A stretch of 33,811 nucleotides of DNA, from positions 1 through 33,811 of the forward strand of contig CACFSO010000010.1 in assembly GCA_902568975.1 (NCBI GenBank), given 5' to 3'. Each line of letters opens with the position of its first letter. Position 1 is the first letter of the stretch. Shown one piece after another: positions 10,286 through 22,004 of the stretch. A model generated the notes under the pieces. That model saw only the letters and a list, made by a program, of their open reading frames with translations, ran no database searches and was not told where the DNA came from. The translations under genes and the position numbers were made by a program. This stretch comes from an uncultured Pelagibacteraceae bacterium. Lineage in GTDB: Bacteria; Pseudomonadota; Alphaproteobacteria; Pelagibacterales; Pelagibacteraceae.

Positions 10286-10611
10286 TCAATGCAACAAAAA
10301 AGTGGTTATTTTTAAAAATAAGTTCATTTATACTTGTTCCTTTAATGCTATGGTTTTTGTTTAATCTAGTGAATTTTTATAATAAATCTTTTGATGAAGT
10401 ATTGTTTTTTTTTACTACTCAGCCATCAAAATTTATATTTTCATTATTTATCATTTCTGCTTATTTTTACTCTTCAATAAGCATTAGTGAAGTTTTTGAG
10501 GACTATATTAAGAATGAAAAAATAAAAAATGTCGCAAACAAATTGCTCTTTTTATTTGCTATAATAATCCCTATATCAACTATACTTTTATTATTTAAAT
10601 TAACTTTATGA
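10282..10611 (+). CDS. sdhD: Succinate dehydrogenase membrane subunit SdhD, divergent and without histidine
   Basis: This is the second membrane anchor of complex II, assigned by position between sdhC and sdhA, by three hydrophobic segments (about 14-30, 50-68, 86-106) and by VFEDYIKNE, which aligns with the VLTDYVK region of E. coli SdhD. Tyr75 matches quinone-site Tyr83 and Asp74 matches Asp82. The heme ligand His71 of E. coli lies eleven residues before that Asp; here the position is Tyr63 (TAC, 10468-10470). The whole 109-residue protein contains no histidine and no cysteine. ATGA overlaps join it to sdhC and sdhA. Sequence similarity outside the DY motif is weak, so the call leans on context. 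Confidence 0.88.
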   Translation: MINATKKWLFLKISSFILVPLMLWFLFNLVNFYNKSFDEVLFFFTTQPSKFIFSLFIISAYFYSSISISEVFEDYIKNEKIKNVANKLLFLFAIIIPISTILLLFKLTL

Positions 10612-12383
10612 GTTCATACAAAATTACAGAACATGAATATGATGTTGTAGTTCTAGGGGCTGGAGGCGCAGGTTTAAGAGCAGCAGTTGGTTTAAGTGAA
10701 GCTGGTTTAAAAACTGCTTGTATCTCAAAAGTTTTTCCAACAAGAAGTCATACTTCAGCAGCTCAAGGAGGTATTTCAGCAGCTCTAGGAAATATGGGAG
10801 AAGATGATTGGAGGTGGCATATGTATGATACAGTAAAAGGATCTGATTGGTTAGGTGATCAGGACTGTATCGAATATTTGTGTAAAGAAGCCCCAAGAGC
10901 AGTTTTAGAATTAGAAAGATATGGAGTACCTTTCAGCAGAACAGAAGATGGAAAAATATACCAAAGACCTTTCGGAGGAATGACCAAAAACTATGGCAAT
11001 GAAACTGTTCAAAGAACTTGTGCTGCAGCTGACAGAACAGGTCATGCGATACTACATACTATGTATGGTCAGGCGCTTAAGCATAATACAGAGTTTTTCA
11101 TAGAATATTTCGCTTTAGATTTATTAATGAAAAATGGTGAGTGTAAGGGTTTAATTGCTTGGAATTTGAATGATGGAACCATTCATAGATTTAGAGCTCA
11201 TATAACTATAATTGCAACAGGTGGATATGGAAAAACATACTATTCATCTACATCTGCACATACTTGTACAGGTGATGGCAATGCAATGGTTTTAAGAGCA
11301 GGTTTACCTTTGCAAGATATGGAATTTGTTCAATTTCATCCAACAGGAATTTATGGTCATGGAACTTTAATATCCGAAGGTGTCAGAGGAGAGGGTGGCT
11401 ACTTATTAAATTCTAAAGGAGAAAGATTTATGGAAAGATATGCACCAAAAGCCAAGGACCTTGCATCTAGAGATGTAGTAAGTAGATCTATAGCTATAGA
11501 AATTAATGAAGGCAGAGGAGTTGGAAAAGAAAAAGATCATGTTCATCTTCACTTAAATCATTTAGATCCGAAAGTAATTGAGAAAAGACTTCCTGGAATT
11601 TCTGAGTCTTCGAGATTATTTGCAGATGTTGATGTAACTAAAGAACCAATACCTGTTGTACCCACAGTACATTATAATATGGGAGGAATTCCAACAAATT
11701 ATAAAGCTGAGGTATTAACCTTCAATGGATCTGAAAAAATTGTACCTGGGCTTATGGCAATAGGAGAGGCTGCATGTGTTTCAGTACATGGAGCTAATAG
11801 ATTAGGATCTAATTCATTGATTGATCTTGTAGTTTTTGGAAGAGCAGCGGCAAAAAGAGCTTCGGAATTAATAAAACCAGGAACTTCACATCAGGAAATT
11901 TCAAAAATAGAAACAGATAAATGCCTAGATAGATTTGAAAAATTAAGAAATGGAAATGGAACCAATAAAACCGCTGATTTAAGATTAGCTATGCAAAAAA
12001 CAATGCAATCAAAATGTGCAGTATTTAGGAATGAAAAAACTTTGAAAGAAGGTGTTACAGAAATAAGAAAACCATTTAAAGGTATGGAATCAATATCAGT
12101 AAAAGATAAATCTTTAATCTTTAATACTGATTTAGTTGAAACTTTGGAATTTGATAACTTAATAAGACAGGCTATAGTTACTTTAGACTCCGCTTATGAA
12201 AGAAAAGAAAGTAGAGGAGCTCATGCAAGAGAAGACCATCCCAAAAGAGATGATAATAACTTTATGAAACATACATTGTCTTGGTGCGAAGGAAGTAAAA
12301 CAAAAATTTCTTATAGAGATGTACATAGATCGACGTTGTCAAATGATGTGCAATATTTTCCTCCACAAGAAAGGGTCTATTAA
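10608..12383 (+). CDS. sdhA: Succinate dehydrogenase flavoprotein subunit SdhA
   Basis: SdhA holds the covalent FAD and oxidises succinate to fumarate on the cytoplasmic face of complex II. It begins with the dinucleotide loop [13 protein letters not shown] near residue 15. The FAD-linking histidine is His48 in [33 protein letters not shown] near 245 (quoted in part: [11 protein letters not shown]) and [18 protein letters not shown] near 395 form the dicarboxylate and FAD sites. The C-terminal [12 protein letters not shown] carries active-site residues. Length 591 is normal. It overlaps sdhD by 4 bp and sdhB by 1 bp (TAATG). Confidence 0.98.
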   Translation: MSSYKITEHEYDVVVLGAGGAGLRAAVGLSEAGLKTACISKVFPTRSHTSAAQGGISAALGNMGEDDWRWHMYDTVKGSDWLGDQDCIEYLCKEAPRAVLELERYGVPFSRTEDGKIYQRPFGGMTKNYGNETVQRTCAAADRTGHAILHTMYGQALKHNTEFFIEYFALDLLMKNGECKGLIAWNLNDGTIHRFRAHITIIATGGYGKTYYSSTSAHTCTGDGNAMVLRAGLPLQDMEFVQFHPTGIYGHGTLISEGVRGEGGYLLNSKGERFMERYAPKAKDLASRDVVSRSIAIEINEGRGVGKEKDHVHLHLNHLDPKVIEKRLPGISESSRLFADVDVTKEPIPVVPTVHYNMGGIPTNYKAEVLTFNGSEKIVPGLMAIGEAACVSVHGANRLGSNSLIDLVVFGRAAAKRASELIKPGTSHQEISKIETDKCLDRFEKLRNGNGTNKTADLRLAMQKTMQSKCAVFRNEKTLKEGVTEIRKPFKGMESISVKDKSLIFNTDLVETLEFDNLIRQAIVTLDSAYERKESRGAHAREDHPKRDDNNFMKHTLSWCEGSKTKISYRDVHRSTLSNDVQYFPPQERVY

Positions 12384-13156
12384 TGGTACAAATCAATTTA
12401 CCTGAGAACTCAAAAATACAAAAAGGCAAATATTATAAAGATAAAACAGGTTCGAAAAATATTAGAAGGGTTAATATTTATAGATGGGATCCTTCAACTG
12501 ATGAAAATCCAAGAATAGACACTTACGAAGTTGATATGGATAATTGTCCATCGAAAGTATTAGATTTATTAAATAAAATTAAAAACGAAATAGATTCATC
12601 AATTGCTTATCGAAGATCATGTTCCCACGGTGTTTGTGGATCATGTGCCATGAATATGGATGGAAAAAATGGTTTAGCATGTACAAAACCTCATAAAGAA
12701 ATTAAAGGAGATATTAATATTTATCCTTTGCCACATTTAAAAGTACAAAAAGATTTAATTGGTGATTTAAGTGTTTTATATAAACAGTATCAATCTGTTG
12801 AACCTTGGTTAAAAAATTCAAAAAAAGATAAAAATAAAGAAAATTTACAATCTATAGAAGATAGATCTAAATTAGATGGTCTTTATGAATGTATAATGTG
12901 TGCTTGTTGTTCAACTGCCTGCCCAAGTTATTGGTGGAATGGAGATAAATATTTGGGACCTGCAGTTTTACTACAAGCTTATAGATGGATAATTGATAGT
13001 AGAGATGAAGATAGAAAAGAGAGATTAAAAAAGGTTGCAGATGAACTTAAACTTTATAGATGTCACACTATCATGAATTGTACTAATGCATGTCCAAAAG
13101 GCTTAAATCCTGCAAAAGCAATAGCTGAAATAAAAAAAATGTTGGTCACTGGTTAG
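12383..13156 (+). CDS. sdhB: Succinate dehydrogenase iron-sulfur subunit SdhB
   Basis: SdhB wires electrons from SdhA to quinone through three clusters. The [2Fe-2S] ligands are C80, C85, C88 and C100 ([10 protein letters not shown] and ACTKP). The [4Fe-4S] ligands are C170, C173, C176 and C237 or the CP-motif C180, and the [3Fe-4S] set uses C180/C227/C233 in [11 protein letters not shown] and [17 protein letters not shown]. Quinone-site residues match E. coli: Pro181, Trp184, Trp185, His228 and Ile230. The clusters and the quinone pocket therefore look intact although the membrane subunits lack heme ligands. Length 257 is normal. It ends 15 bp from the convergent mmsA. Confidence 0.98.
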   Translation: MVQINLPENSKIQKGKYYKDKTGSKNIRRVNIYRWDPSTDENPRIDTYEVDMDNCPSKVLDLLNKIKNEIDSSIAYRRSCSHGVCGSCAMNMDGKNGLACTKPHKEIKGDINIYPLPHLKVQKDLIGDLSVLYKQYQSVEPWLKNSKKDKNKENLQSIEDRSKLDGLYECIMCACCSTACPSYWWNGDKYLGPAVLLQAYRWIIDSRDEDRKERLKKVADELKLYRCHTIMNCTNACPKGLNPAKAIAEIKKMLVTG

Positions 13157-13171
13157 ATTAATAATTTAAAA

Positions 13172-14665
13172 TTAAGATAAAACTGGAATAGTAAATTCAG
13201 GACCGGCGTTATCTTCGACCCAAGTTACTGTAGCTGTTTTAAGTTTAGTATAAAATCTTACACCATCTGGACCATGTATAGAATGATCTCCAAATAGTGA
13301 TCGTTTCCATCCACCAAAACTATGGTAAGCTACCGGTACTGGAATTGGTACATTAACTCCAATCATTCCTATTTTCGCGTTTTCAGTAAAATGTTTAGCT
13401 ATATTTCCACTTCTAGTGAAAACAGCTGCTCCATTTCCTAGTTCATGATCATTCACTAATGTTAAAGCTTCATCATATGTTTTTGTAGTAACAATACTTA
13501 AAACTGGTCCAAATATTTCTTCTTTATAAATTTTCATATTAGCTTTTACATCATCAAAAATTGTTGGACCAACAAAATAGCCATTTTCATATCCTTGAAG
13601 TTTAAAATTTCTTCCATCAGAAATTAATTTTGCACCTTCTTTTTCTCCTGAATCTATATATCCCAAAACTTTTTCATAATGAGCTTTATTGTTGAGAGGG
13701 CCAAAATCATTTTTTTCGTCAGTATAAGGACCAACATTTAGTTTTTCTGTTTTTTCTAATAAATTATTTTTAATTTTTTCTTTAGTTTTATCACCAACAC
13801 AAACTGCTACTGAAATAGCCATACATCTTTCACCAGCTGATCCAAATGCAGATCCAATAATGGCATCAGTTGTTTTTTCAACATCTGCATCAGGCATTAT
13901 TACCATATGATTTTTTGCTCCACCAAGCGCCTGTACTCTTTTGTTATTTTTTGTTCCATTATGGTATACGTACTCAGCAATAGGAGTAGATCCAACAAAA
14001 CTAATTGCTTGAACATTTTTATCCTCGAGAATTGTATCTACTGCCTCTTTATCACCATTTACAACATTTAAAACTCCTGGGGGTATTCCCGCTTCTATTG
14101 CTAATTCAGCAAGTTTTAATGGGCAGCTCGGATCTTTTTCCGAAGGTTTAAGAACAAAAGTATTTCCGCATGCTATTGCTACAGGAAACATCCACATAGG
14201 AACCATAGCTGGAAAATTAAAAGGTGTTATACCAGCACAAACACCTAAAGGTTGACGTAATGTATGAGAATCAACATTTGTTCCAACACTTGTAGAGTGC
14301 TCTCCTTTTAAAGCACTAGTTATACCAGTTGCATATTCAATTACTTCTATACCTCTTTGTATAGAGCCTTTCGAGTCAGGAATAGTCTTTCCATGTTGTT
14401 TTGATACAAGTTCGGCTAGTTCATTCATATTTTTAATTATTAATTCTTTATATTTTGAAAGAATTCTAGATCTACTGATCGGTGTTGTTTTGGACCATTT
14501 AACAAATGCTTTAGAAGCACTTTCAATAGCTAATTTTACAGTATCTTTATTTGCCAACTCAACCTCAGCAATTTGCTGACCTATTGCAGGGTTAAAAATA
14601 GGCCCTGTTCTTGAACTAGAAGAACTGTAAATTTTTCCATCTATAAAATGACTTATTTTTTCCAT
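13172..14665 (-). CDS. mmsA: CoA-acylating methylmalonate-semialdehyde dehydrogenase MmsA
   Basis: MmsA oxidises methylmalonate semialdehyde to propionyl-CoA, or malonate semialdehyde to acetyl-CoA, using NAD and CoA with loss of CO2. It belongs to the aldehyde dehydrogenase superfamily. ITPFNFPAMVPMWMFPVA near residue 146 and GGAKNHMVIMPDAD near 248 mark the MmsA branch, and the catalytic cysteine is Cys281 in GSAGERCMAISVAV. Length 497 is full. It serves valine, thymine or beta-alanine catabolism; a malonate-semialdehyde role near DMSP-derived acrylate is possible but inferred. It is the only minus-strand gene between 1 and 30277, inserted between sdhB and mdh, and has its own promoter candidate. 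Confidence 0.96.
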   Translation of the reverse strand: MEKISHFIDGKIYSSSSSRTGPIFNPAIGQQIAEVELANKDTVKLAIESASKAFVKWSKTTPISRSRILSKYKELIIKNMNELAELVSKQHGKTIPDSKGSIQRGIEVIEYATGITSALKGEHSTSVGTNVDSHTLRQPLGVCAGITPFNFPAMVPMWMFPVAIACGNTFVLKPSEKDPSCPLKLAELAIEAGIPPGVLNVVNGDKEAVDTILEDKNVQAISFVGSTPIAEYVYHNGTKNNKRVQALGGAKNHMVIMPDADVEKTTDAIIGSAFGSAGERCMAISVAVCVGDKTKEKIKNNLLEKTEKLNVGPYTDEKNDFGPLNNKAHYEKVLGYIDSGEKEGAKLISDGRNFKLQGYENGYFVGPTIFDDVKANMKIYKEEIFGPVLSIVTTKTYDEALTLVNDHELGNGAAVFTRSGNIAKHFTENAKIGMIGVNVPIPVPVAYHSFGGWKRSLFGDHSIHGPDGVRFYTKLKTATVTWVEDNAGPEFTIPVLS

Positions 14666-15753
<1,088 letters not shown>

Positions 15754-15754
<1 letters not shown>

Positions 15755-16914
15755 TGAATATACATGAGCATCAGGCTAAACAAATTTTAAAAAAATTTGG
15801 AGCAAAAGTTCCTAATGGTATATTTGGTTTAAGTACACAAGATTTAATTGAAAAAGCAAAAAAACTTAATACTGATAAATATGTTTTAAAAGCACAAATT
15901 CACGCAGGTGGAAGAGGAAAGGCTGGAGGAGTTAAAATACTTAACAATATAGAGGAATTAACAATTGAAGCTAATAAATTGTTTGGCAAAACACTTATAA
16001 CAAATCAAACTGGTCCAAAAGGTAGAGAAGTTAAAAGACTTTATGTCGAAGAATCGTCAAATATAGAAAAAGAATTTTATTTATCTTGTTTAATAGATAG
16101 AGAAAGTTCAAAAATAGCTTTTATTTCAAGTGATCAAGGAGGTATGGATATAGAGGAAGTAGCAAAAAATAATCCTAAGAAAATTTTAACAACTAAAATT
16201 GAATTTGTTGAAGAAATTTTAGATCAAGATTGTTTAGAAATAATTAAAGTTTTCAAATTAAATGAAAATGCAAATAATCAAGCCAAAGCTTTGATTAAAT
16301 CAATATATAAAATGTTTATTAAATCTGATGCAAATCTTGTTGAGATTAATCCTTTAATATTAACAAAAGAAAATAAAATAATTTGTTTAGATGCTAAAAT
16401 AAATTTTGACGATAATGGATTGTATAGGCATCCTGAAATTAAGGAATTTAGAGATTTGAATGAAGAAGATCCTACAGAAATTGAAGCAAGCAAACATGGT
16501 TTATCTTACATAAAATTAGATGGTAATATTGGATGTATGGTAAATGGGGCTGGATTAGCTATGGCAACAATGGATATAATAAAATTATATGGAGAGGAAC
16601 CAGCAAATTTTTTAGATGTTGGAGGAGGAGCATCTAAAGAAAAAGTTTCAGCGGCTTTTAAAATAATTCTATCTGATAAAAATGTTAAAGGCATTCTAAT
16701 AAATATATTTGGAGGAATAATGAGATGTGATATTCTCGCCCAAGGTGTTGTTGATGCAGCTAGAGAAATTAAAATCAATATTCCCTTAGTAGTAAGACTC
16801 GCAGGAACAAATTTTGAAGAGGGAAAAAAAATTTTAGAAAATTCAAATTTAAAAATTATTTCTGCAACTAATCTTGCAGAAGCAGCAGAAAAAATTGTTA
16901 AAGCAATAAAATAA
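15754..16914 (+). CDS. sucC: Succinyl-CoA synthetase beta subunit SucC
   Basis: With SucD this enzyme makes ATP or GTP while converting succinyl-CoA to succinate. The N terminus [17 protein letters not shown] is the ATP-grasp entry, [12 protein letters not shown] near residue 50 is the nucleotide loop, [10 protein letters not shown] near 195 and [10 protein letters not shown] near 211 bind metal, and GGGASKEKV with [13 protein letters not shown] near 310 forms the C-terminal CoA-ligase domain facing SucD. Length 386 is standard. It is separated from sucD by 1 bp. Confidence 0.98.
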
Positions 16915-16915
16915 A

Positions 16916-17791
16916 ATGTCAGTTCTAATTAATAAAAATACAAAAGTAATATGTCAGGGTTTTACGGGGACGCATGGAACTTTTCATTCAGAGCAAGCAA
17001 TAAAATATGGAACTAATTTAGTTGGTGGAGTAACTCCAAATAAAGGTGGTCAGAAGCATCTAGATAGGCCAGTATTTAATACTGTTAAAGAAGCTAAAGA
17101 AGCAACAGATGCAAATGCTTCAATGATTTATGTTCCAGCTAAATTTGCATCTTCAGCAATAATGGAAGCCATAGATTCTGAAATTAATCTAATTGTATGT
17201 ATAACTGAAGGAATTCCTGTTTTAGATATGTTGAAAGTAAAAAAACATTTGAAGAATTCGAAATCGAGATTAATTGGACCTAACTGTCCTGGAATTATTA
17301 CACCAGAAGAATGCAAGATAGGAATTATGCCTGGTAGCATACATAAAAAAGGTACTGTAGGAATAGTCTCAAGGTCTGGAACATTAACTTATGAAGCAGT
17401 TGCACAAACATCGGATAATGGTTTAGGTCAATCTACATGTATTGGAATAGGTGGAGATCCAATAAATGGAACAAATTTTATAGATTGTTTGGATCTATTT
17501 TTAAATGACTCTGAAACTGAGTCTATATTAATTATTGGAGAAATTGGTGGCTCAGCAGAAGAAAAGGCATCTGAATTTATAAAAAATCATAAAATTAAAA
17601 AACCAATTGTAGGATTTATTGCAGGGGTGACTGCTCCTCCTGGCAGAAGGATGGGTCATGCAGGCGCGATAATATCTGGTGGTAAGGGAGGAGCTAAAGA
17701 AAAAATCAAAATTATGGAGGAAGCAGGGATTACTATAGCAAAATCACCATCTGAAATAGGAAAAACGCTTTTAAGCAAATTGTCACTTTAA
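16916..17791 (+). CDS. sucD: Succinyl-CoA synthetase alpha subunit SucD
   Basis: SucD binds CoA and carries the phosphohistidine intermediate. The N-terminal CoA-binding fold shows [16 protein letters not shown] near residue 13 and GGVTPNKGG near 37. [21 protein letters not shown] (quoted in part: [11 protein letters not shown]) is near 121, and [10 protein letters not shown] follows. The phosphorylated histidine is His248 in [10 protein letters not shown]. Length 291 is standard. A 37 bp AT-only gap with a perfect dyad separates it from sucA. Confidence 0.98.
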   Translation: MSVLINKNTKVICQGFTGTHGTFHSEQAIKYGTNLVGGVTPNKGGQKHLDRPVFNTVKEAKEATDANASMIYVPAKFASSAIMEAIDSEINLIVCITEGIPVLDMLKVKKHLKNSKSRLIGPNCPGIITPEECKIGIMPGSIHKKGTVGIVSRSGTLTYEAVAQTSDNGLGQSTCIGIGGDPINGTNFIDCLDLFLNDSETESILIIGEIGGSAEEKASEFIKNHKIKKPIVGFIAGVTAPPGRRMGHAGAIISGGKGGAKEKIKIMEEAGITIAKSPSEIGKTLLSKLSL

Positions 17792-17802
17792 AATTTACTT
17801 TT

Positions 17803-17818
17803 AAATATTATAATATTT
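17803..17818. promoter_or_regulatory. 16-bp perfect palindrome containing TATAAT upstream of sucA
   Basis: The sucD-sucA gap holds AAATATTATAATATTT, a perfect two-fold palindrome, with TATAAT at 17809-17814. The sucA ATG is at 17829. A TTGTCA at 17780-17785 resembles a -35 box but sits 23 bases from the -10, too far for a standard promoter. The element could be a promoter, an operator or simply AT-rich noise. Confidence 0.3.
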
Positions 17819-17828
17819 TTTTAAATTA

Positions 17829-20726
17829 ATGTCTTCATCAAAAAACTTAGAAATCGCAAAAACTTCTTTTTTGAGTAAATTAAATAGTTCGTTCATTGAA
17901 GATATGTATCTAAGATTTTTAGAAAATGATCCATCGTTACCAGTAAGTTGGCAAAGCTATTTTAAGAGTCTTGGGGATGAATTAGATATAGTTGTAAAAG
18001 AAATTGAAGGACCAACATGGAAAATAAATAAGCGAAAAATAAATATAAAAAAAATTAAAGAAAAAATTTTTTTAAATGAAGATAAAAAAGAAATTAGTCA
18101 TGTTGAAAATAGTAAAGAGTTAGAAAATGTAAAATCTGATACAATTAGAGCTATTGCTTTAATAAGAGCTTATAGAATAAGAGGGCATCTCATAGCGGAT
18201 CTTGATCCACTTGGAATGATGGAGAGGAAATATTTGCATGAACTGCATCCTTCAGACCATGGTTTCAAAAAAGAAGAATATGATAAAAAAATATATTTAC
18301 ATTCATATTTGGATAAAGGTTATGCATCAGTTAATGAAATTATATCATTTTTAAAAAAAATATATTGTTCAACTGTAGGGGTTGAATACATGCATATATC
18401 AGATCCAGTTGAAAAAAAATGGTTTAGAGATCGAATGGAATATAAAGAAAATCAAATAAATTTTACAACAAATGGAAAAAAAGCAATTTTGAATAAATTA
18501 ATACAAGCAGAAGGTTTTGAAAAATTTCTGGCTTTAAAATTTGTTGGAACTAAAAGATTTGGTTTAGATGGTGCTGAGTCTTTAATACCAGCTCTTGAAC
18601 AAATAATAAAAAGAGGTGGGCAACTTGGAGTAAAAGAAATTAAAATTGGTATGCCACATAGAGGAAGATTAAATGTATTAGCAAATGTTTTGCAAAAATC
18701 CTATAAGAAGATTTTTAATGAATTTGCTGGTGAGTTCAGTACCATGCCTTCAGATTCAGCTGGAGATGTTAAATATCATTTAGGAGCATCATCAAATAGA
18801 GTGTTTGATAATAATTCCGTACATATAAGTTTAACTGATAATCCTTCTCACTTAGAAGCAGTTGATCCAGTTGTGTTAGGACAAACTAGAGCAAAACAAT
18901 ATTTTCATGCAGATACTAAAAGAAATAAAGTTATTCCTATTCTAATTCATGGTGATGCAGCCTTTGCAGGTCAAGGTGTTGTTGCAGAATGCTTCGCAAT
19001 GTCTGGACTTCCTGGTCATAATACTGGAGGAGCTATTCACATTATTGTTAACAATCAAATTGGATTTACTACTAGTCCAAGATTTGCAAGATCAAGCCCT
19101 TACCCTTCTGACTTAGGAAAAGTAGTTGAATCTCCAATATTACATTGTAATGGAGATGATCCTGAAGCTGTAGTTCATTGTGCAAAAATTGCAATAGAAT
19201 TTAGACAGAAATTTAATAAGGATGTTGTAATAGATATTATTTGTTATCGTAGATTTGGGCATAATGAAGGAGACGAACCATCATTTACTCAACCATTAAT
19301 GTATAAAAAAATTAGACAACATCCAACATCTGTAAATGTTTACGGAAAGGAATTAATTAATAAGAAAATTATTACAGAAGAAGAATTTGAACTAATGAAA
19401 AAGGATTTTAAAAATCTTCTTGATGAACAGTTTAAAACAGCAAAGAATTATAAACCTAAAATTGAGTGGTATGAAGGAACTTGGTCAAGATATAAGCCTG
19501 AAAAAGGTAAAGATAAAAAAGGAAAAAGTGGTGTAGATTTAGAAAAACTTAAAGAAATCTCAGAAAAAATTCATAACATTCCAAAAGATGTCAATATTCA
19601 TAAAACAATTTCTAAAATTTTAGAATCAAGAAAATTATCAATTTTAAATAAAAAAAATATTGATTGGTCAACTGCAGAATCTCTAGCATTTGGTTCCTTG
19701 CTTGATGAAGGATATCCAGTTAGATTAGTAGGTCAAGATTCTGGTAGAGGTACTTTTAGTCAAAGACATTCAGTATTAAGAAATCAAAATACTAATTCAC
19801 GATATATTCCATTAAATAATATATCAGAAAAACAAAAAAATTTTGAAATCGTTGATAGTTTACTTTCAGAATTAGCAGTTTTAGGATTTGAGTATGGATA
19901 TAGTTTAGTATCTCCGGAAACTCTTACTATATGGGAAGCACAATTTGGTGATTTTGCAAATGGTGGCCAGGTAGTTATAGATCAGTTTATTTCTTCAGGT
20001 GAAAGAAAATGGTCTAGAGCAAGTGGACTTGTACTTTTGCTGCCACATGGTTATGAAGGTCAAGGACCGGAACATTCATCTGGAAGATTAGAAAGATTTC
20101 TTCAATTATGTGCACAGGATAATCTTCAAGTTATTAACTGTACTACTCCTGCAAACTATTTTCACGCTCTCAGAAGACAAATTCACAGAGACTTTAGAAA
20201 ACCCTTAGTGATTATGACTCCTAAATCTTTACTTAGAAACAAATATTGCGTTTCAAATCTTGATGATTTTGGAAAGAAAAATTCATTTCATAGAGTATTA
20301 GTAGACCATGCACTACACTCAAAGTATGGATTTATAGAACTTGAAAAATCAAAAAAAATAAAAAAAGTAATTATCTGTTCAGGAAAAATATATTTTGATC
20401 TACTTGAATACAGAGAGAAACTTAAAAAAAATGATATTATATTAATTAGAATAGAACAGCTTTACCCATTTCCTGCTAAAACTTTAGTTAAAGTTTTAAA
20501 ACCTTATGCTAAAAATGCCAAATTTTATTGGTGTCAAGAAGAGCCAAAAAATATGGGAGCTTGGTTTTCAGTGAGAGATTATATCCAATGGACATTGGAC
20601 ACTATTGGAGCTAATAATAATAAAATTTCTTATATTGGTAGAAATCCAGCGGCATCACCAGCGACTGGTTATGCTAAAAGGCATTTAGCTCAACAAAAAG
20701 AAATTATTGATATAGTATTTAAATAA
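17829..20726 (+). CDS. sucA: 2-oxoglutarate dehydrogenase E1 component SucA
   Basis: SucA is the thiamine-diphosphate-dependent decarboxylase of the 2-oxoglutarate dehydrogenase complex, passing a succinyl group to the lipoyl arm of SucB. It carries the N-terminal SFIEDMYLRFLENDPSLPVSW helix (in part: YLRFLENDPSLP) used to bind E2. RAYRIRGHLIADLDPLG near 115 and MPHRGRLNVLANVL near 275 follow. HGDAAFAGQGVVAE near 378 and the GHNEGDEPSFTQP metal and cofactor region come next, with the C-terminal transketolase-like half after it (GQDSGRGTFSQRH, EAQFGDFANGGQ, PHGYEGQGPEHSS). Length 965 is normal. It abuts sucB with no gap. Confidence 0.98.
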   Translation: MSSSKNLEIAKTSFLSKLNSSFIEDMYLRFLENDPSLPVSWQSYFKSLGDELDIVVKEIEGPTWKINKRKINIKKIKEKIFLNEDKKEISHVENSKELENVKSDTIRAIALIRAYRIRGHLIADLDPLGMMERKYLHELHPSDHGFKKEEYDKKIYLHSYLDKGYASVNEIISFLKKIYCSTVGVEYMHISDPVEKKWFRDRMEYKENQINFTTNGKKAILNKLIQAEGFEKFLALKFVGTKRFGLDGAESLIPALEQIIKRGGQLGVKEIKIGMPHRGRLNVLANVLQKSYKKIFNEFAGEFSTMPSDSAGDVKYHLGASSNRVFDNNSVHISLTDNPSHLEAVDPVVLGQTRAKQYFHADTKRNKVIPILIHGDAAFAGQGVVAECFAMSGLPGHNTGGAIHIIVNNQIGFTTSPRFARSSPYPSDLGKVVESPILHCNGDDPEAVVHCAKIAIEFRQKFNKDVVIDIICYRRFGHNEGDEPSFTQPLMYKKIRQHPTSVNVYGKELINKKIITEEEFELMKKDFKNLLDEQFKTAKNYKPKIEWYEGTWSRYKPEKGKDKKGKSGVDLEKLKEISEKIHNIPKDVNIHKTISKILESRKLSILNKKNIDWSTAESLAFGSLLDEGYPVRLVGQDSGRGTFSQRHSVLRNQNTNSRYIPLNNISEKQKNFEIVDSLLSELAVLGFEYGYSLVSPETLTIWEAQFGDFANGGQVVIDQFISSGERKWSRASGLVLLLPHGYEGQGPEHSSGRLERFLQLCAQDNLQVINCTTPANYFHALRRQIHRDFRKPLVIMTPKSLLRNKYCVSNLDDFGKKNSFHRVLVDHALHSKYGFIELEKSKKIKKVIICSGKIYFDLLEYREKLKKNDIILIRIEQLYPFPAKTLVKVLKPYAKNAKFYWCQEEPKNMGAWFSVRDYIQWTLDTIGANNNKISYIGRNPAASPATGYAKRHLAQQKEIIDIVFK

Positions 20727-22004
20727 ATGAGTGAAAAAATAATAGTCCCAGAACTTGGCGAAAGTATAACGCAAGCAACTGTTGCAAAATGGTTAAAAAA
20801 TAAGGGAGATAAAGTTTTTACAGATGAGCCCCTAGTTGAATTAGAAACTGATAAAGTTAATCTCGAAGTCCCTTCACCAATTAATGGAGTTTTATCAGAT
20901 ATAAATTCAAATGACGGAGACACTGTGGAAGTGGGTACTATTTTGGGATTAATTTCTGAGGTTGAAGTAAAAGCAGATACTGAAAAAAAACAAAAAAAAG
21001 AAAATATTGTTAGAGAAGAAAATAATAATTTAATAAATTCTGATATTGAAAGACAGCCTGAACCAAAAATTTTTTCTGAGGAGAGTTCAGATCAAGATCC
21101 ATTAATTTTAACAAACGAAATTTCAAAAGATGAAACAGAAATTAAACATAAAGTATTATCTCCAGCAGTTAGAAAAATAGTTTCTGATAAAAGAATTAAT
21201 ATTGAAGATGTTGAAGGCTCGGGAAAAAACGGACAAATCTTAAAAGGAGATCTAATTAATTTAATGGATCTGAATCCAAAACCAAATGAAAGAAAAATAA
21301 AGTATGGTCAAGAAGAAAGAATTAAGATGACAAGATTAAGACAAACTATTGCTAAGAGATTAAAAGAAGCTCAGGAAAATGCGGCAATGTTAACTACTTT
21401 CAATGAAGTTGATATGTCAAATATTATTAAAATGAGAGAAGAAAATCAAAATGATTTCCAAGAAAGATTTGGAGTGAAGCTAGGATTTATGTCATTTTTT
21501 GTAAAAGCTTCTATACTTGGTTTAAAGTTATTTCCAGCAATTAATGCTGAAATTGAAGGAGAAGAAATTATTTATAAAAATTATTATAATATAAGTTTTG
21601 CTGTAGGGACAGATAGAGGTTTAGTTGTTCCAGTTTTAAAAAATGCGGATGAATCATCATTTGCCGATATAGAAAAAAATATAAAAAAACTTTCGGAAAA
21701 AGCAAAAGAAGGAAATTTAAACATTGAGGATCTTCAAGGAGGAACATTTACAATTAGTAATGGTGGTGTTTATGGCTCTATGCTATCAACACCTATTATT
21801 AATCCACCTCAATCAGGAATTTTAGGTATGCATAATATTGTGAAAAGAGCTGTAGTTTTAAATGATGAAATTAAAATAAGGCCATTGATGTACTTAGCTC
21901 TTTCATATGATCACCGAATAATAGATGGCAAAGACTCTGTTTCATTTCTAAAAACTATTAAAGAAAATTTAGAGGATCCAAGAAGATTATTTTTGGATAT
22001 TTAA
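20727..22004 (+). CDS. sucB: 2-oxoglutarate dehydrogenase E2 component, dihydrolipoyl succinyltransferase
   Basis: SucB is the core of the 2-oxoglutarate dehydrogenase complex. Domains in order: one lipoyl domain (1-75) with the lipoylated Lys43 in [14 protein letters not shown], a linker (about 80-140), a peripheral-subunit-binding domain (about 143-180, LSPAVRKIV to GQILKGDL), and the catalytic acyltransferase domain from about 195. The catalytic pair is His396 and Asp400 in SYDHRIIDG. The linker is rich in Glu, Lys, Asn and Ser, unlike the usual Ala/Pro-rich swinging arm. Length 425 is normal. It directly abuts lpd. The [13 protein letters not shown] terminus is typical of the succinyl-transferring rather than acetyl-transferring enzyme. 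Confidence 0.97.
   Translation: MSEKIIVPELGESITQATVAKWLKNKGDKVFTDEPLVELETDKVNLEVPSPINGVLSDINSNDGDTVEVGTILGLISEVEVKADTEKKQKKENIVREENNNLINSDIERQPEPKIFSEESSDQDPLILTNEISKDETEIKHKVLSPAVRKIVSDKRINIEDVEGSGKNGQILKGDLINLMDLNPKPNERKIKYGQEERIKMTRLRQTIAKRLKEAQENAAMLTTFNEVDMSNIIKMREENQNDFQERFGVKLGFMSFFVKASILGLKLFPAINAEIEGEEIIYKNYYNISFAVGTDRGLVVPVLKNADESSFADIEKNIKKLSEKAKEGNLNIEDLQGGTFTISNGGVYGSMLSTPIINPPQSGILGMHNIVKRAVVLNDEIKIRPLMYLALSYDHRIIDGKDSVSFLKTIKENLEDPRRLFLDI

Noticed and set aside
10624..10896. 90-codon Leu-rich open frame antisense to sdhA
   Set aside because: The Leu/His/Tyr-rich composition is what the reverse of AT-rich coding sequence gives; sdhA on the other strand is certain.
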